A stretch of 64,000 nucleotides of DNA from Girardinichthys multiradiatus (Eukaryota; Chordata; Actinopteri; Cyprinodontiformes; Goodeidae): NCBI RefSeq assembly GCF_021462225.1, contig NC_061805.1:47905360-47969359 (forward strand), given 5' to 3'. Within the stretch, counting starts at the first letter, position 1, and each line of letters starts with the position of its first letter. A program made the translations under genes and the position numbers. This document shows positions 45,801-54,982 of this stretch, in pieces. The notes under the pieces were generated by a model. That model was not told the DNA's origin. It made no database searches and saw only the letters and a list, made by a program, of their open reading frames with translations.

Positions 45801-48100
45801 GACTTCTGTAAAATGTCATGAATGAAATCATGCTTTGTTAACTTCAGTGTCAATAAATCAGAACCTGATGTTCTGCTCTTTGTTTCCATTTCAGAAAACG
45901 GTGAACCTTTACCCCTTCCAGATCCACAGCGTCTTCCTGTCATCTTTCGCGTCCCTCATCGGGCCCTTCGGTGGCTTCTTTGCCAGTGGCTTTAAGCGAG
46001 CCTTCAAAATCAAAGTAAAGAATGTCTCATAAAGCTTTATTTGGTTCCATCCATTTTTCGGATTTATCAGGAAACAAATCAATGTGTAGCCAAACTGTTT
46101 CTCATATTTAAATCTCAAATTTAATAATTTTATTTGATTTAATAGCAAAATTACTCCCAAGAGTTCATCAACAACTCATCCAGTAGTTCAGAAGAACCCA
46201 GAACATCTAAAGCTCTACAGGGGTTCCAAGAGCTCAACCACTGCTGACTAAAGAGAACACAAAGACTCGATTCGCACTTCCTAAAAAATCATTCCCAAAA
46301 CTCTGGAACTGACGAGAGAAAAGACGATGTCTGACCCATTTCAGGAAAAGAACATTGTACCAACAGTCAAACATGGTGGTGGCAGCGTGATGGTCTGAGG
46401 CTGCTTTGCTCCTGCAGGACCTGGACGACCGTGCTGTAATTGATAGAATCACGCAATTCTGCCTTAAGCTGAAGCACACCAGCAAGTACACCTCTTAATG
46501 GCTTGCAAAACCCAGTATGAAGGTTTTGGAGTGGCCTAGTCAAAGGCTAACCTTGAACAAGCCATTCATGCTTGAAAACCCTCCAGTTTTCCTGGATTAA
46601 AGCAATTCTGTAAAGAAGAGTGGGTCAGAATTCCTCCTGTGATATAAAAGACCAATCGCTGGTTATCACAAATGCCTGACCCAAGGGTCGCACAACCAGT
46701 CATTAGGTTATGGACACAATTACCTTTTCACATTTGGGCAGGTATCCTCGATACTAGAATTTGTTTGATGATCTTAAACATGTAAGCGTGACAAAAAGCA
46801 AAAACAGAAGAAATCTGCGAGGAGACAAATATTTGTTCTCAGCTGTGTAAGTTCAAAGTTCAACTGGTTGCTCACACGTGCTGGTTTCTTCACTCCCTCA
46901 GGACTTCGCCGACACCATCCCGGGCCACGGAGGCATCATGGACCGCTTTGACTGTCAGTACCTGATGGCCACATTCACTCACGTCTATATCGCCAGCTTC
47001 GTCAGGTAGGAAAAGAAAGGAGCGTTCATCAGTGCAGTTACAACCTCGGCTCGTTTCTAAGTTAGCTTAAAACTTGAGTATCTTCAATAAGAAGAGAAAA
47101 TGCAAGATATACTTACTTTACTCACTTGATTGATTTAGTAGTGTGGTGGGATTACAAAGATGGATACGTTTGTTAGCTCTCCTGGTAAAGATGTTTAAAA
47201 TATTAAAATATTTATAGATTTTCATTAGCGTTGCTTAGAGGGGGACAACTTTGGTTCTTTCAGGTTTTACACCTGATGTAATACCTTGAATTATCTCCTC
47301 AGCCTCGTTAGATGGTTGTAGAGGAGCCTGCAAAAGCTTGTCATTTAAGCTAGGTATGTTCTTGGTCTAGAAGACGCCTAGTTCTGCTTCCCTGGTCTGG
47401 AAAAGTATGGGCAATGATAAGAGTGTGGGAATTATTTGCTGACATGGGAACACCCCTCAAGGGACGGTGTCCTGCATAAAACAAATAATGGGATAGACTT
47501 ACTTTTTTTATGCAGGACACCGTCCCTTGAGGGGGGTTCCCATGTCAGCAAATAATTGCTTCAATAAAATCGTTGTTGGCACAATTATTGGCAACCCCGA
47601 CGGTCCCTTAAAATAAAAGGAACTGAGTTTTTCTTTAGTTTATGCTTTACTTATTTGAATGAGCAGTTTGCTAAGAGTTGCTGTCCTATCTACCAAAGGG
47701 GGTTGGACAAAGTATGGCTAGCCAGGTGCCAATAAGTGCAGCATTGGTGATCTTATTAAACACAACTATTTCTTAATGTGCAATTTTTATCCCAACTGAG
47801 TAAATATACTCAAATCTAAGGTTTAAGTTTTATTTTTCAGTGAATGTATACATCCGCAGTAAAAGATACAATTATTTAAAGACTTTTTACACATCTTTAC
47901 CAGGGATATCGATGTAAACTAGATTACTATCATTCTGCTGACCTCTGAAACGTTTGTCTTGCAGAGGTCCAAACCCCAGCAAGGTGCTTCAGCAGCTGTT
48001 GATGCTTCAGCCTGAGCAGCAGCTCAGCATGTTCCACACTCTGCGCTCCCACCTGAAGGAGAGGGGCCTGCTGCCCCCAGCTGCTGTCCAGGCTGAGTGA
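21846..48100 (+). CDS. cds1: Phosphatidate cytidylyltransferase 1 (CDP-diacylglycerol synthase 1)
   Basis: The ER membrane enzyme joins CTP and phosphatidic acid to make CDP-diacylglycerol, the precursor of phosphatidylinositol. Thirteen coding exons: 21846-21914, 30605-30762, 34934-35030, 35275-35372, 37149-37288, 38874-38932, 40913-40995, 41250-41337, 41834-41902, 45557-45709, 45895-46014, 46902-47005, 47965-48100. All introns are GT/AG and phases close to 457 residues (human CDS1 461). The start is the only ATG giving the MTELR-type N terminus, followed by an acidic cytosolic tail and then several membrane segments. The family signature spans residues 369-395 across exons 11 and 12 ([10 protein letters not shown], then [17 protein letters not shown]) with the catalytic acidic residues kept. 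[15 protein letters not shown] and QPEQQL favour CDS1 over CDS2, as does the adjacent wdfy3. Intron 1 is 8.7 kb and repeat-rich. Confidence 0.97.
22335..23440 (-). mobile_element. Decayed Tc1-like transposon in cds1 intron 1
   Basis: The minus strand at 22740-22504 holds a broken catalytic domain ([13 protein letters not shown], then [10 protein letters not shown] with the second catalytic Asp, then KNGKGNVW). Further upstream pieces include a 'ggatattctcatggtgttcatactcg' phrase near 23150 and 'caatcagaagcttacaaagccatgacatcat' near 23360, both familiar from a fish Tc1 family. There are many frameshifts and no intact frame. Confidence 0.7.
23441..25029. other. cds1: cds1 intron 1 segment with nothing recognised
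   Basis: Unique-looking, moderately AT-rich DNA. A 133-codon open frame at 24416-24817 has no recognised motif and no splice context, so I treat it as chance. No RNA gene or obvious repeat was seen. Confidence 0.5.
25030..25270 (-). repeat. Tc1-like transposon fragment
   Basis: The + strand phrase 'cagagcatcatgctgccaccgccatgcttgac' is the complement of the Tc1 transposase motif [12 protein letters not shown]. About 240 bp around it looks transposon-derived. No ends were found. Confidence 0.6.
25271..28220. other. cds1: cds1 intron 1 segment, largely featureless
   Basis: About 3 kb of AT-rich intron. A short 'gctatataaagaaacttgccttgcc' phrase near 27333 resembles the tail of a fish SINE or LINE. 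Otherwise I see no gene, RNA or long repeat. Confidence 0.45.
28225..28625. repeat. Probable Tc1/mariner-type fragment
   Basis: A 400 bp block ('catttggccacttttcacgacttgcc', 'ggggcatggtgctccatcctg', 'gcaggaggttttgatcccac') recalls the non-coding strand of a fish Tc1-type transposase. It is cut off by the Rex1-like LINE that starts at about 28632. Identification is from memory only. Confidence 0.4.
28632..30235 (-). mobile_element. Rex1/Babar-like LINE reverse transcriptase, near-intact frame with two stops
   Basis: On the minus strand one reading frame runs from about 30230 down to 28823. It carries the RT opening ([16 protein letters not shown]), catalytic [14 protein letters not shown], catalytic FADD ([13 protein letters not shown]), then [18 protein letters not shown] and [20 protein letters not shown] through the C-terminal [11 protein letters not shown]. 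Only two in-frame TGA codons break it, at 29843-29845 (after QFAY) and 29561-29563 (after GAPQG). A 3' tail with 'cagaatcagctttattggcaag' follows. The endonuclease half is missing, as in a 5'-truncated insertion. It lies antisense in cds1 intron 1. Confidence 0.85.
31685..31855 (+). repeat. tRNA-derived SINE
   Basis: A B-box-like GGGTTCGAGTC lies near 31727. The downstream body matches the block at 17285-17450 ('tgcatgtctttcccatctctccacccc', 'acaactagtgctgaaaaaaa'). It lies in cds1 intron 2. Confidence 0.65.
31885..32040 (-). repeat. Second tRNA-like SINE fragment, opposite orientation
   Basis: The reverse complement contains a GGTTTGATTCCC B-box-like stretch (from about 31955-31970) after a tRNA-like head. 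It is in inverted orientation to the SINE at 31685-31855, so the pair sits tail to tail with only about 30 bp between. Confidence 0.45.
32110..32750 (-). mobile_element. Decayed Tc1-like transposon, same family as 10532-11330
   Basis: The reverse complement shows the family's left-end sequence ('caaccacaaacttcagggcg', 'tgtgatagaccca'). It also shows 'gaagaccaaggaaaccagcaggcagg', 'ttaaagcagggttaggttctaaaac' and 'caaagctttgaacatctcac'-type blocks, shared with the copies at 10532 and 56750. Most of the transposase frame is deleted. Confidence 0.7.
33640..34560 (+). mobile_element. Tc1-like transposon remnant split by a SINE-like insertion
   Basis: The left end ('cagggctgtgaaaaagtatttgcaccct', about 33645) and internal 3' blocks ('ctggactggcctagtcaaagtctgg', 'atgctggaaaatcctcc', about 34405-34500) belong to one Tc1 family; the second block resembles 44307-44490. 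Between them, about 33868-34190 is a separate tRNA-like repeat. Nested insertion is inferred. Confidence 0.55.
33868..34190 (+). repeat. tRNA-related SINE-like repeat
   Basis: It opens with an A-box-like 'tggtgggccagttggtagcac', then a B-box-like 'gggtttgaatccc', then the typical fish body ('ggcatgttctccccgtag', 'cttcctcccacag', 'tggactggcgacatgtccagg'). The family is very common in teleosts. Confidence 0.65.
35640..36480 (-). repeat. Decayed Tc1-like transposon in cds1 intron 4
   Basis: Noncoding-strand Tc1 phrases are present ('ctggcacagacccagctttaaagcatag', 'gaagcttaatgttagcctgctttatcc', 'accagtactactggtagcatcatgctgctgcc', 'taaaacctttctccagaagtagttgg'). The same order of phrases appears at 39370-40330, so both are copies of one family in the same orientation. 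Confidence 0.65.
37730..37990. repeat. Fragment of the same L2-type LINE 3' region as at 160-730
   Basis: It shares with 595-730 of this window the phrases 'acagggcaaagtgt.tcatctgta', 'aagttgtt', 'acagctaaacacag' and 'gtagcttctag.aagagaaaa' in the same order. No coding part is present. It lies in cds1 intron 5. Confidence 0.65.
38455..38520. repeat. LINE 3' tail (Rex1-like)
   Basis: 'cagaatcagaatcagaaaagctttattgccaagt' followed by 'acatacaaggaatttg' parallels the 3' tail of the Rex1-like LINE at 28632-28690. It is a tail only, as expected for a severely 5'-truncated insertion. Confidence 0.55.
38637..38725. repeat. Foldback: 36-bp near-perfect inverted repeat, 17-bp loop
   Basis: Left arm 38637-38672 and right arm 38690-38725 are reverse complements over 36 bp with one mismatch (CCATGGCCCGGGC against CCATGGGCCGGGC). 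It lies in cds1 intron 5 and is GC-rich compared with its flanks. Confidence 0.9.
39370..40330 (-). repeat. Decayed Tc1-like transposon in cds1 intron 6
   Basis: It holds a series of Tc1 noncoding-strand phrases ('tttccacaggattgaggtc', 'ctgaagcttaatgttaccctgctttatcc', 'cagccccacatcatgatactgccaccacc', 'cctgtctccagaaggtgttcg') that parallels 35640-36480. No frame survives. Confidence 0.65.
42838..44161 (-). mobile_element. Tc1/mariner transposon with full terminal repeats and TA target duplication, internally deleted
   Basis: Inverted ends 42838-43037 and 43962-44161 are 200 bp each and match at all but about five positions, starting CAGGTCCTTCTC. TA dinucleotides flank both sides (42836-42837, 44162-44163). 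The minus strand encodes a transposase in two pieces: 43833 to about 43530 ([20 protein letters not shown], the DNA-binding domain) and about 43534 to 43115 ([12 protein letters not shown] with the second catalytic Asp; [11 protein letters not shown] with the third acidic residue). They are joined out of frame where the segment with the first catalytic Asp is missing. It lies in cds1 intron 9. Confidence 0.93.
44225..44295. repeat. RTE/Rex-type LINE scrap
   Basis: 'ccggatgcctcctggac' is the exact complement of a stretch in the LINE fragment at 18255-18505. About 70 bp around it looks related. It lies between the Tc1 element and the duplicated block. Confidence 0.45.
44307..44490 (+). repeat. 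Duplicated block, copy 1 (Tc1 internal sequence)
   Basis: It is identical over its first about 168 bp to 46470-46651; near the end one copy has a small indel and substitution. The content is the 3' part of a Tc1-like transposase gene ('ttggagtggcctagtcaaag', 'attcatgcttgaaaaccctcc'). Confidence 0.9.
46145..46830 (+). mobile_element. Decayed Tc1-like transposon in cds1 intron 11, containing duplicated block copy 2
   Basis: Sense-strand transposase remnants run in order: 'aaactctggaactgacgagag', 'caacagtcaaacatggtggtggcagcgtgatg' (VKHGGGSVM), the shared block 46470-46651, and 'gcacaaccagtcattaggttatgg' near the 3' end. Frameshifts and stops are frequent. Confidence 0.75.
47430..47557. repeat. 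Foldback: 52-bp near-perfect inverted repeat, 24-bp loop
   Basis: Left arm 47430-47481 and right arm 47506-47557 are reverse complements over 52 bp with one mismatch (A/C within the C-run). The loop is 47482-47505. It lies in cds1 intron 12. No terminal features of a known transposon were recognised. Confidence 0.92.
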
Positions 48101-51100
48101 AAACCCCTCAGCCGTTCAGGATGATGACCGGATGAGTGTGTGAGACGGTTCTGATAGTTAGTAATGAGCACGAGCGCGCGCACACACACATGCACATTGG
48201 ACTGTACTGTGTATTATTCTTGCATTCATCATCAGTCTTCTAGTGTTGCACCTGAGGTGACTTTATGGAAAAAAACAAGCAAACAAATACCAGAACAAAA
48301 ACAAAGAAGGCGTCATCATTGGTTTGATTCGGGCCGTCTTCAGCTACTACATGCAAAATGTCTCACTGAGCGAGGTGAACTTCGAAGCACATTGCTTTTC
48401 TGACACCGGCAGATTGTGGACGACTAACTTTGCACTGACTTTTATTATGTAAACTGTTGTGAGAAGCTTCCACCAGCAGAAAGTCTGGAGGACACAGACT
48501 GCTGAGACGTGTCTCTGATGCAGCAGGACTGGCGAACATCTTGTTCAGACTGGTTTACGGACTGTGCTCCACCTGACGGTTTTACACAGCATTTTGACAC
48601 ATGTAACATGCATGCAAGTCCTGCCTTAGGCTCCTGCTGAATCAAACAGTTCAGTCACCATTTCCTTAGCGTGAGAGCTTTTAGGTTTCTGACCAAACTG
48701 AGTTGCACAATATTGGTCGAAACAGGTTGACCGCAGGCATGCAGACGCAGAACCTAGAACATCATCTGCACACTCGACACTTGAAGTAATGTATTGTACA
48801 GAAATATACCAAAATATTTAGCTGAACAAATACCTAATATATATATATTTACTTAGAGATTTGCTGTGGCAATAGTAAAACAAAAAGATTTTAAGCTGTG
48901 AGAAATGATATGCAACTAAAGACATAAGTTCCTTTAGCATGAACAAATTTATCTTTAACAGGCAGCCATGTAGATTTAAGCAGAGGTACTTTAGAGAAGA
49001 TGTTGTGAGTAACGCTTTACTTTAAAAAAAGAAAGGATTAAAAAGATGAACGTTTTTTTTCGGTCCTGCAGTGGGATAAGGAGATCAGCGCTGCTCTTAT
49101 GTCTGTTTCTTAGCAGAGAGCTTTAATCTAGAGGTGAGTAGTTTAGCTTATCTGAGCAGAGACAAAACAAGAGGCACAGAATAGATGAACAGAGTCCTGT
49201 TAAAGTCTTAGTCTTCTTAGCAACACCTGTAACGCTCACACAGCGACGTGGTTTACGTTCTCTCCCAAATTAACTGAGAAACCACTTCAAAACATTTGTT
49301 GCTTCGTTTTTTATTCACTTTCTGCAGAGCATTTAAATTTAAATCATATATATATAAATAAATGGAACATGTAATAATTGTGTTCCGTAAGCAAAACTCA
49401 TATAAAATTATTTCAAATTTACTTTTATTATTTAATGATTTCTGAGCTAAATTCTCTCAAGTCTTTGAGAAATGAACCATTTTTCATTTTTTTCAAGACG
49501 ACAGGCTGGAAACTGTGGGAGCTGACAGCGACCATGCCTGCTCTAAATAGTAATCTGTGGTTTTCTGTAAAAATTAATTTTTTTAGCCTCTCATTGCTGG
49601 TGCTGGGACATATTTAAATGGAAATTACAGAACATTTTATCTCTGGTTAGTAACTGTTCTTTAGGGGCTAAAACTACAGTGAAGTTTTCTCATAAGAGTA
49701 AAAGATTAATTTCTAGGGAATTCTGCATGCATTGTGTAGTTTCTGAGTGGTACTTGAATGCACCATCTCGGCACATGTATGCTGTAGAAGCTCAATCAAG
49801 GGATAATACGTCTGAAACATTTCAGTCCTAAAGGGCTACAGTGAAACAGAAGACTAAAATCACAGATTTGTAAACCAATATCACTTTATAAGCTTCAAAA
49901 AAAGAATCCCATTACCAAGAGAGATCCATCTTAATTCTCCCAAAATCACAAAAAAACCATTTATCATGAGATAGCTTATTTTTTTCTCTTGATAAAGTGA
50001 TGATTTCCTCGTCTAGTGGAAAACATGTTGGGAGCGGCTGCTGTCGTGTCTGTGTCGTAATTACTTCGACAGTCTGGCAGTCATATCTCTCTTTTAGATT
50101 TCTAAGGTTTAGGGTTTACATTTTAAGAGATTTTAGGCTTTATTTCTTCATTTTAACCCTACGATGCAATTTTCATGGTGTCCCAAGTGTCGCAAGTGAT
50201 TTATTTTTCCCCAAACACAAACATTTCAAATAAATTAAACGAAATATCTCATTTGAAATGTAACTTCTACTGAAATGACAGAAGACCTAAGAACAGCAAA
50301 GTTTGACTTTATCATTTTTCTGGTCTACTCTGCTGTTTTATTCCTCTGTTCAAAATGTGGTGATTCTTATTTTTTATGGGCTGCAGGAAAAAAGGAACAG
50401 AAACATTTGTTATTGTAAAATACCAAAACACCTTTATGTGTGAGCTTTACAGGAGTAACGTCATGCTGGACTGATGTAATTATTCCTTTAATGAAAGCAT
50501 AGCGCTTCTTTTGTTTTCAGGTTTGGTTGCACTGTAGGGTGGAGGTGAATTATGGTGGTGGTGTGGTGGGTTCTTGCACATCAAATCAAAGTTTTAAGAG
50601 TACATTATGAATGTGAAATGATACCATAGGAGTGAACTACTCGTAGAGCTTAGGAACGGTTTGTTGTTTCTGTACAGTAAACGCATCGCCGTATTAACAT
50701 TTATCTGTTAGTGTTTAAGAACTCTGGGAGGTTTTATTAGGAATATTGTTTCCATGTTTACCGTTTGGAACGAGCCAAACGATGCGTTACAGAGCATGTT
50801 ACCGCGCTGCTGACATTCTCAGACCGGAAAGGTTTATTTAATTTGTTCATGCGGTTCTGATTGAGTTTTCCTCTTGGCGCTACATTTTACAGCATGTCCT
50901 TCGTTTTAATTGTGTGGGAGAAGTTGGTTAGATTGTAGGGACAAGCTGTGATCTTCTGCATGCATCAGTAAAACAAGCATTCTGCTGCTGTAGCTGCTGC
51001 ACCCAAACACTGAAGCAACCTGACTGAAAATCTACGACACTAACATCCAAACAATGTTCGAGTCATCTACACGGAGCCTGGAGTGTGCTTCTGGGATATT

Positions 51101-52660
51101 TAAAGGGATAGTTCAGGATTTTGGTACTGATGTTTGGTGAGAAGCTACGGTGGGTGAATCTTTTTTTTTCCTTCAGTAAAACCACAATTAAATCACCATT
51201 CCACCTTAAAGAAAAACATATTTTTATCAACTTGTTTTCAGTTTGTGTCAAGTACAACTGAAATTTAGGACTAGAAGTACATATTTTACCTTAAAAGGTA
51301 AATGGGACCAAAGAGGCAAAAATTCACAGCCTTAAGTCAATATGCAGTCCTGTTAAACCAACACGCTGCTGTTTGTTTCCCCTAAACAAACCTAAACCAT
51401 AGGCGTGTCAGTTTTTTTTTTTTCCCCTTAAGTATTTTAATAAATTATGGAGATAAATTGTTAAAAAGACTTCAATCTCATGTTCAACTTAACTGTATAT
51501 TATTATCCAAAAACTTTATTTTGACAGATTCTGATCCCTGATAAAACCAAAGTACCTCTAACCTTAACTCACCTCCATATAACCACATTTCCTTATATTT
51601 TCCTTACAGTAGACTGACTATAATGATAAATAAAAAAATCTTAAATACTGATGCATAGTTGATATGAAATGTCTTGTGGGAGACAGCTCAGTTTGGTACT
51701 GGTACAATTAACCAAAACTGCAAAGGTACAAATTTGTGAATGGGCAACTGATCGGAACCCAAAAAGCTGCAAAATCAAAGGCAAATAAAACTGATGTGTG
51801 CAGAAGAATGTAGACCAGCAGTTGACAGATTTAACCTTATGTAGGGCACAAAGAAATCTGTTTTTATTTTTTAATTTCCCTGTTTTGAACATCAAATTTT
51901 TTTCTGAATTCCTTGTTAACAAAGTAAACACATTCTTTCACCTAAAGTATGAAATCATATGGCTACTGTATAAATGTCCAATAGAGAAAAAAGCCACATC
52001 TAATCAGATCCATTTATGTTTTTGTGAAGCTCTTAAAAATCTGTCGGTTTTTTACACCATCCCAGGTCCAATCAGACAGACGGACAGCTGCAGCAGACAA
52101 TGTCTGTCACAGTTTAAAGGGTTGTTGGTGCACACCTTGATTTGTTAGATCACACCCCCTACAATGCCCTGAATATAACAGTGGATTCCATTTTATTTGG
52201 CAAAATCTAAAATACCGTTGTCGTTTTCCCCAAGGTGGAAATCGTAGGACTTAAGCGCTTAGACAAATTACAGTCTTTCTATTCTGGCAGATTGTCAGTA
52301 TTTTTAGGCCTACATGACAGTGACGGTCAAGCAGAACTACATGTAGACTAGAAAGCAAAAAGCTGCGGTGACCCAAACATGCAGGTAATGATCAACGGCT
52401 CGGTTTATGCTAGTGTGTTTATTATGTTCGTTTGGTTGCAGAGATGCTTTAGGATTGAAACATTAAATTATTCTGAAGGATAATGCTGGAACAAATAGAG
52501 CAATACAAAATAATGTAAAGTAAATACCGATATTGTGTTAAGGAGGATGTGACGTAGTTTTTTTGTAAGGAGGTGAATACATTTTTTCTTTAAAATGTCT
52601 TCTGCTTGTTGTGTTTTATGACGTCAAAAATGACAATTCAAAATAAACGAAGCTTAACAG
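48101..52660 (+). other. cds1: cds1 3' UTR and downstream DNA (extent unknown)
   Basis: AT-rich, gene-free DNA follows the cds1 TGA at 48098-48100. Candidate polyadenylation signals include AATAAA at 49357-49362 and at 52642-52647. A short CA/GC run lies at 48172-48196 and a TA run near 48838. No repeats or frames of note were recognised, and the true UTR end cannot be told. Confidence 0.4.
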
Positions 52661-53859
52661 TTCATTTTTATTGATGTACAAATAAAACAACTGCACAATG
52701 CAACACATTAAAAATGTTTAGTGCCACAAACACAGCATTTATGGCTAGAATGCCACTGCTTTGCAACCATGACTTGTGAAACAAGGATTTTTTTTTAATG
52801 ACAGGACGGGAAACATTTTAATCCTCATTCAAATAAAACATAATCAGGATCAAAATGGAAAACAGTGCAGGCTGCAAACAAAGAAATACAGAAAACATAG
52901 AAACCAGACCAAAACCCTTTTTCTTACATGATTTTTGTGGATTTTAAATAAAGTGCACATTAGATTTCAATCCACTAGTGTCATCACTACTTAAAAGAAC
53001 AGTGACCCCTACTGGACAAAGATACTGATACCAAATCCGCAGCCATCATTTATTGAAAAATAATATTTGTTTATTCTAAAACAAAGAACGACAGAAGGAA
53101 AAACACAAACTGAACTGCAAGCAAAAATGGGAATCTGTTTCCAGCTCCCAGAGGGTCGGTGTTGATGCAACACAGTCAAAAACCTCCTCATGTTTCATTG
53201 TTTCAGAAACATCCATTTCAACGTTTGATGTTTGTTCTTTTAGTTCTCGATTAAATATTTATTTGAACTGATTTCTAAGTCATTGCTTTGGTTTTTACTT
53301 ACATGTCAGGGGCGTCAGCTATTTATGTAATTAATAAAATAAGGCAATGATGAACTTTATGGCTCTTCCTGCTCAGGACAGGTTTTAAAGTGCCTAAGCT
53401 TCCACACCTTGAAGGGATAGTTCAGGTTTGGTTCCGTGGAGAGGTTATGAGCAGTTAGTATCTTCCTTACCTGAAGTAGATAACTCTTGACATGTCCACA
53501 CATTAATTTACAGTAGTTACTCCTGCTGATCATACCTAAAATATTTCATACTTGAATCAAACATGTTCATTGGTACAAACCAAGGACCAACGTTGTCTTC
53601 AGCGTAAACAATCATAGCCCCTATTGTAGCCCCTGCTAAAAATATGTAAAAAACCTTAAAAAAGGCAAATCTTTCATATCAGCAGCATAATTACCTAAAT
53701 GTTAATTTAAGTACATTCATTCAATCCCATATTAGGAAATGATTATTTTGTACTCCAAACAATCTCTTAAACTTTTTTCTATCAGTTTACCAGAGTTTCT
53801 GGGAACTCCATACCTTCCTGTTTTCCCGGGGTATAAATATGGCGTGACAATGACATCAC

Positions 53860-54500
53860 TCAACACTTGGCTGGACCAAGACCAGGATTATCTTATATAT
53901 ACCCACAGTGAGTAGGATAGTAAGAGATTAAAAATCTGCAAAACTCACTGTTGGAGAACTTGCAGCAAAGAGTCTTCTGAACAACCACTGAAACCATGTA
54001 AAAATATTCCTTGGTGTGAGTTCTTTGCCCCTCAGTTAATTAAGGCTTAAAATGAAGTTTAGATTTTTATACATTCTTGCCTTGTTGTCTGATGAAAATA
54101 AAACTGAGGTGTTTGGCTGTAATGACCGTTGTCACATTTGGAGGAAAGAGAGGCAGGCTTGCAAGTCTCAAAATATGATCCTAACTCTGGTGTATGGGGG
54201 TGGGACCATCATGTTGTGGGGGTGTTCTTGTTGCAGGTGGGAGGGCTTCACAAAGTAGATGGCATCATGAGGAAAGAACAAGAAGCAACATCTTCAATAG
54301 GTTTTGCAAATGGACAATCACCCAAAACATGGTACCAAATTGGGTACAAAGTGACTTAAGGACACAAACCTGACTCAGTTTCACTGGTTCTGTCGGGAGG
54401 AGGGTGGAAATATTGTGAGTAGTTTGTGGAAAAGGCAATTCTGCCAAATACAACGGAAAGGTATGTATGTAGGTTTCAACCCTAGTTACTTCAAGTACTT
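53860..54500 (+). repeat. Decayed Tc1-like transposon fragment
   Basis: It contains sense-strand remnants of the transposase catalytic region ('tatgggggtgggaccatcatgttgtgggggtg', i.e. a GGGTIMLWG-like motif) followed by 'atggcatcatgaggaaagaac'. It lies downstream of, and possibly within, the tmem175 3' UTR. Confidence 0.55.
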
Positions 54501-54982
54501 TCTGCTCATGAACTCTCATCCCAAATTTCCTGAACTATGCCTTTAAGTACTGGCTTTCTGGTAACAGACAGTTTAGCTTCGATAACACAAATGAAACTCT
54601 TTAGTCGCTCAACCTTCAGGTCCTCATTGTGATAAAACACAAAAAATCTAAACATGCTAATAAAATGACATCCCATTTGGATGCGTGGACAGCAGTACAA
54701 CATTAAGCAGCTGGACGGAGTGCCATGTGCTGATCACACCAGCAGTAGTAACTGAACAGGAAATGAAAGGAACGCATCTTGGCTGTCTGCATCAGTGCCA
54801 TATCTATCAAGTCACTTCCTTTATCTCTACAGGATCTGTATCTCGCCTTCAGCGTGGGAAAGCATCTAATCCGACTTGTGAACAAATGGCTGTTAGAAAG
54901 GGAGTAAACTTCTGTCCACTTGGTTCTGGATATAAAACCCACCTCTCAGCAGTAAGGCCCCTCAGACCTGATCACGAAGCTT

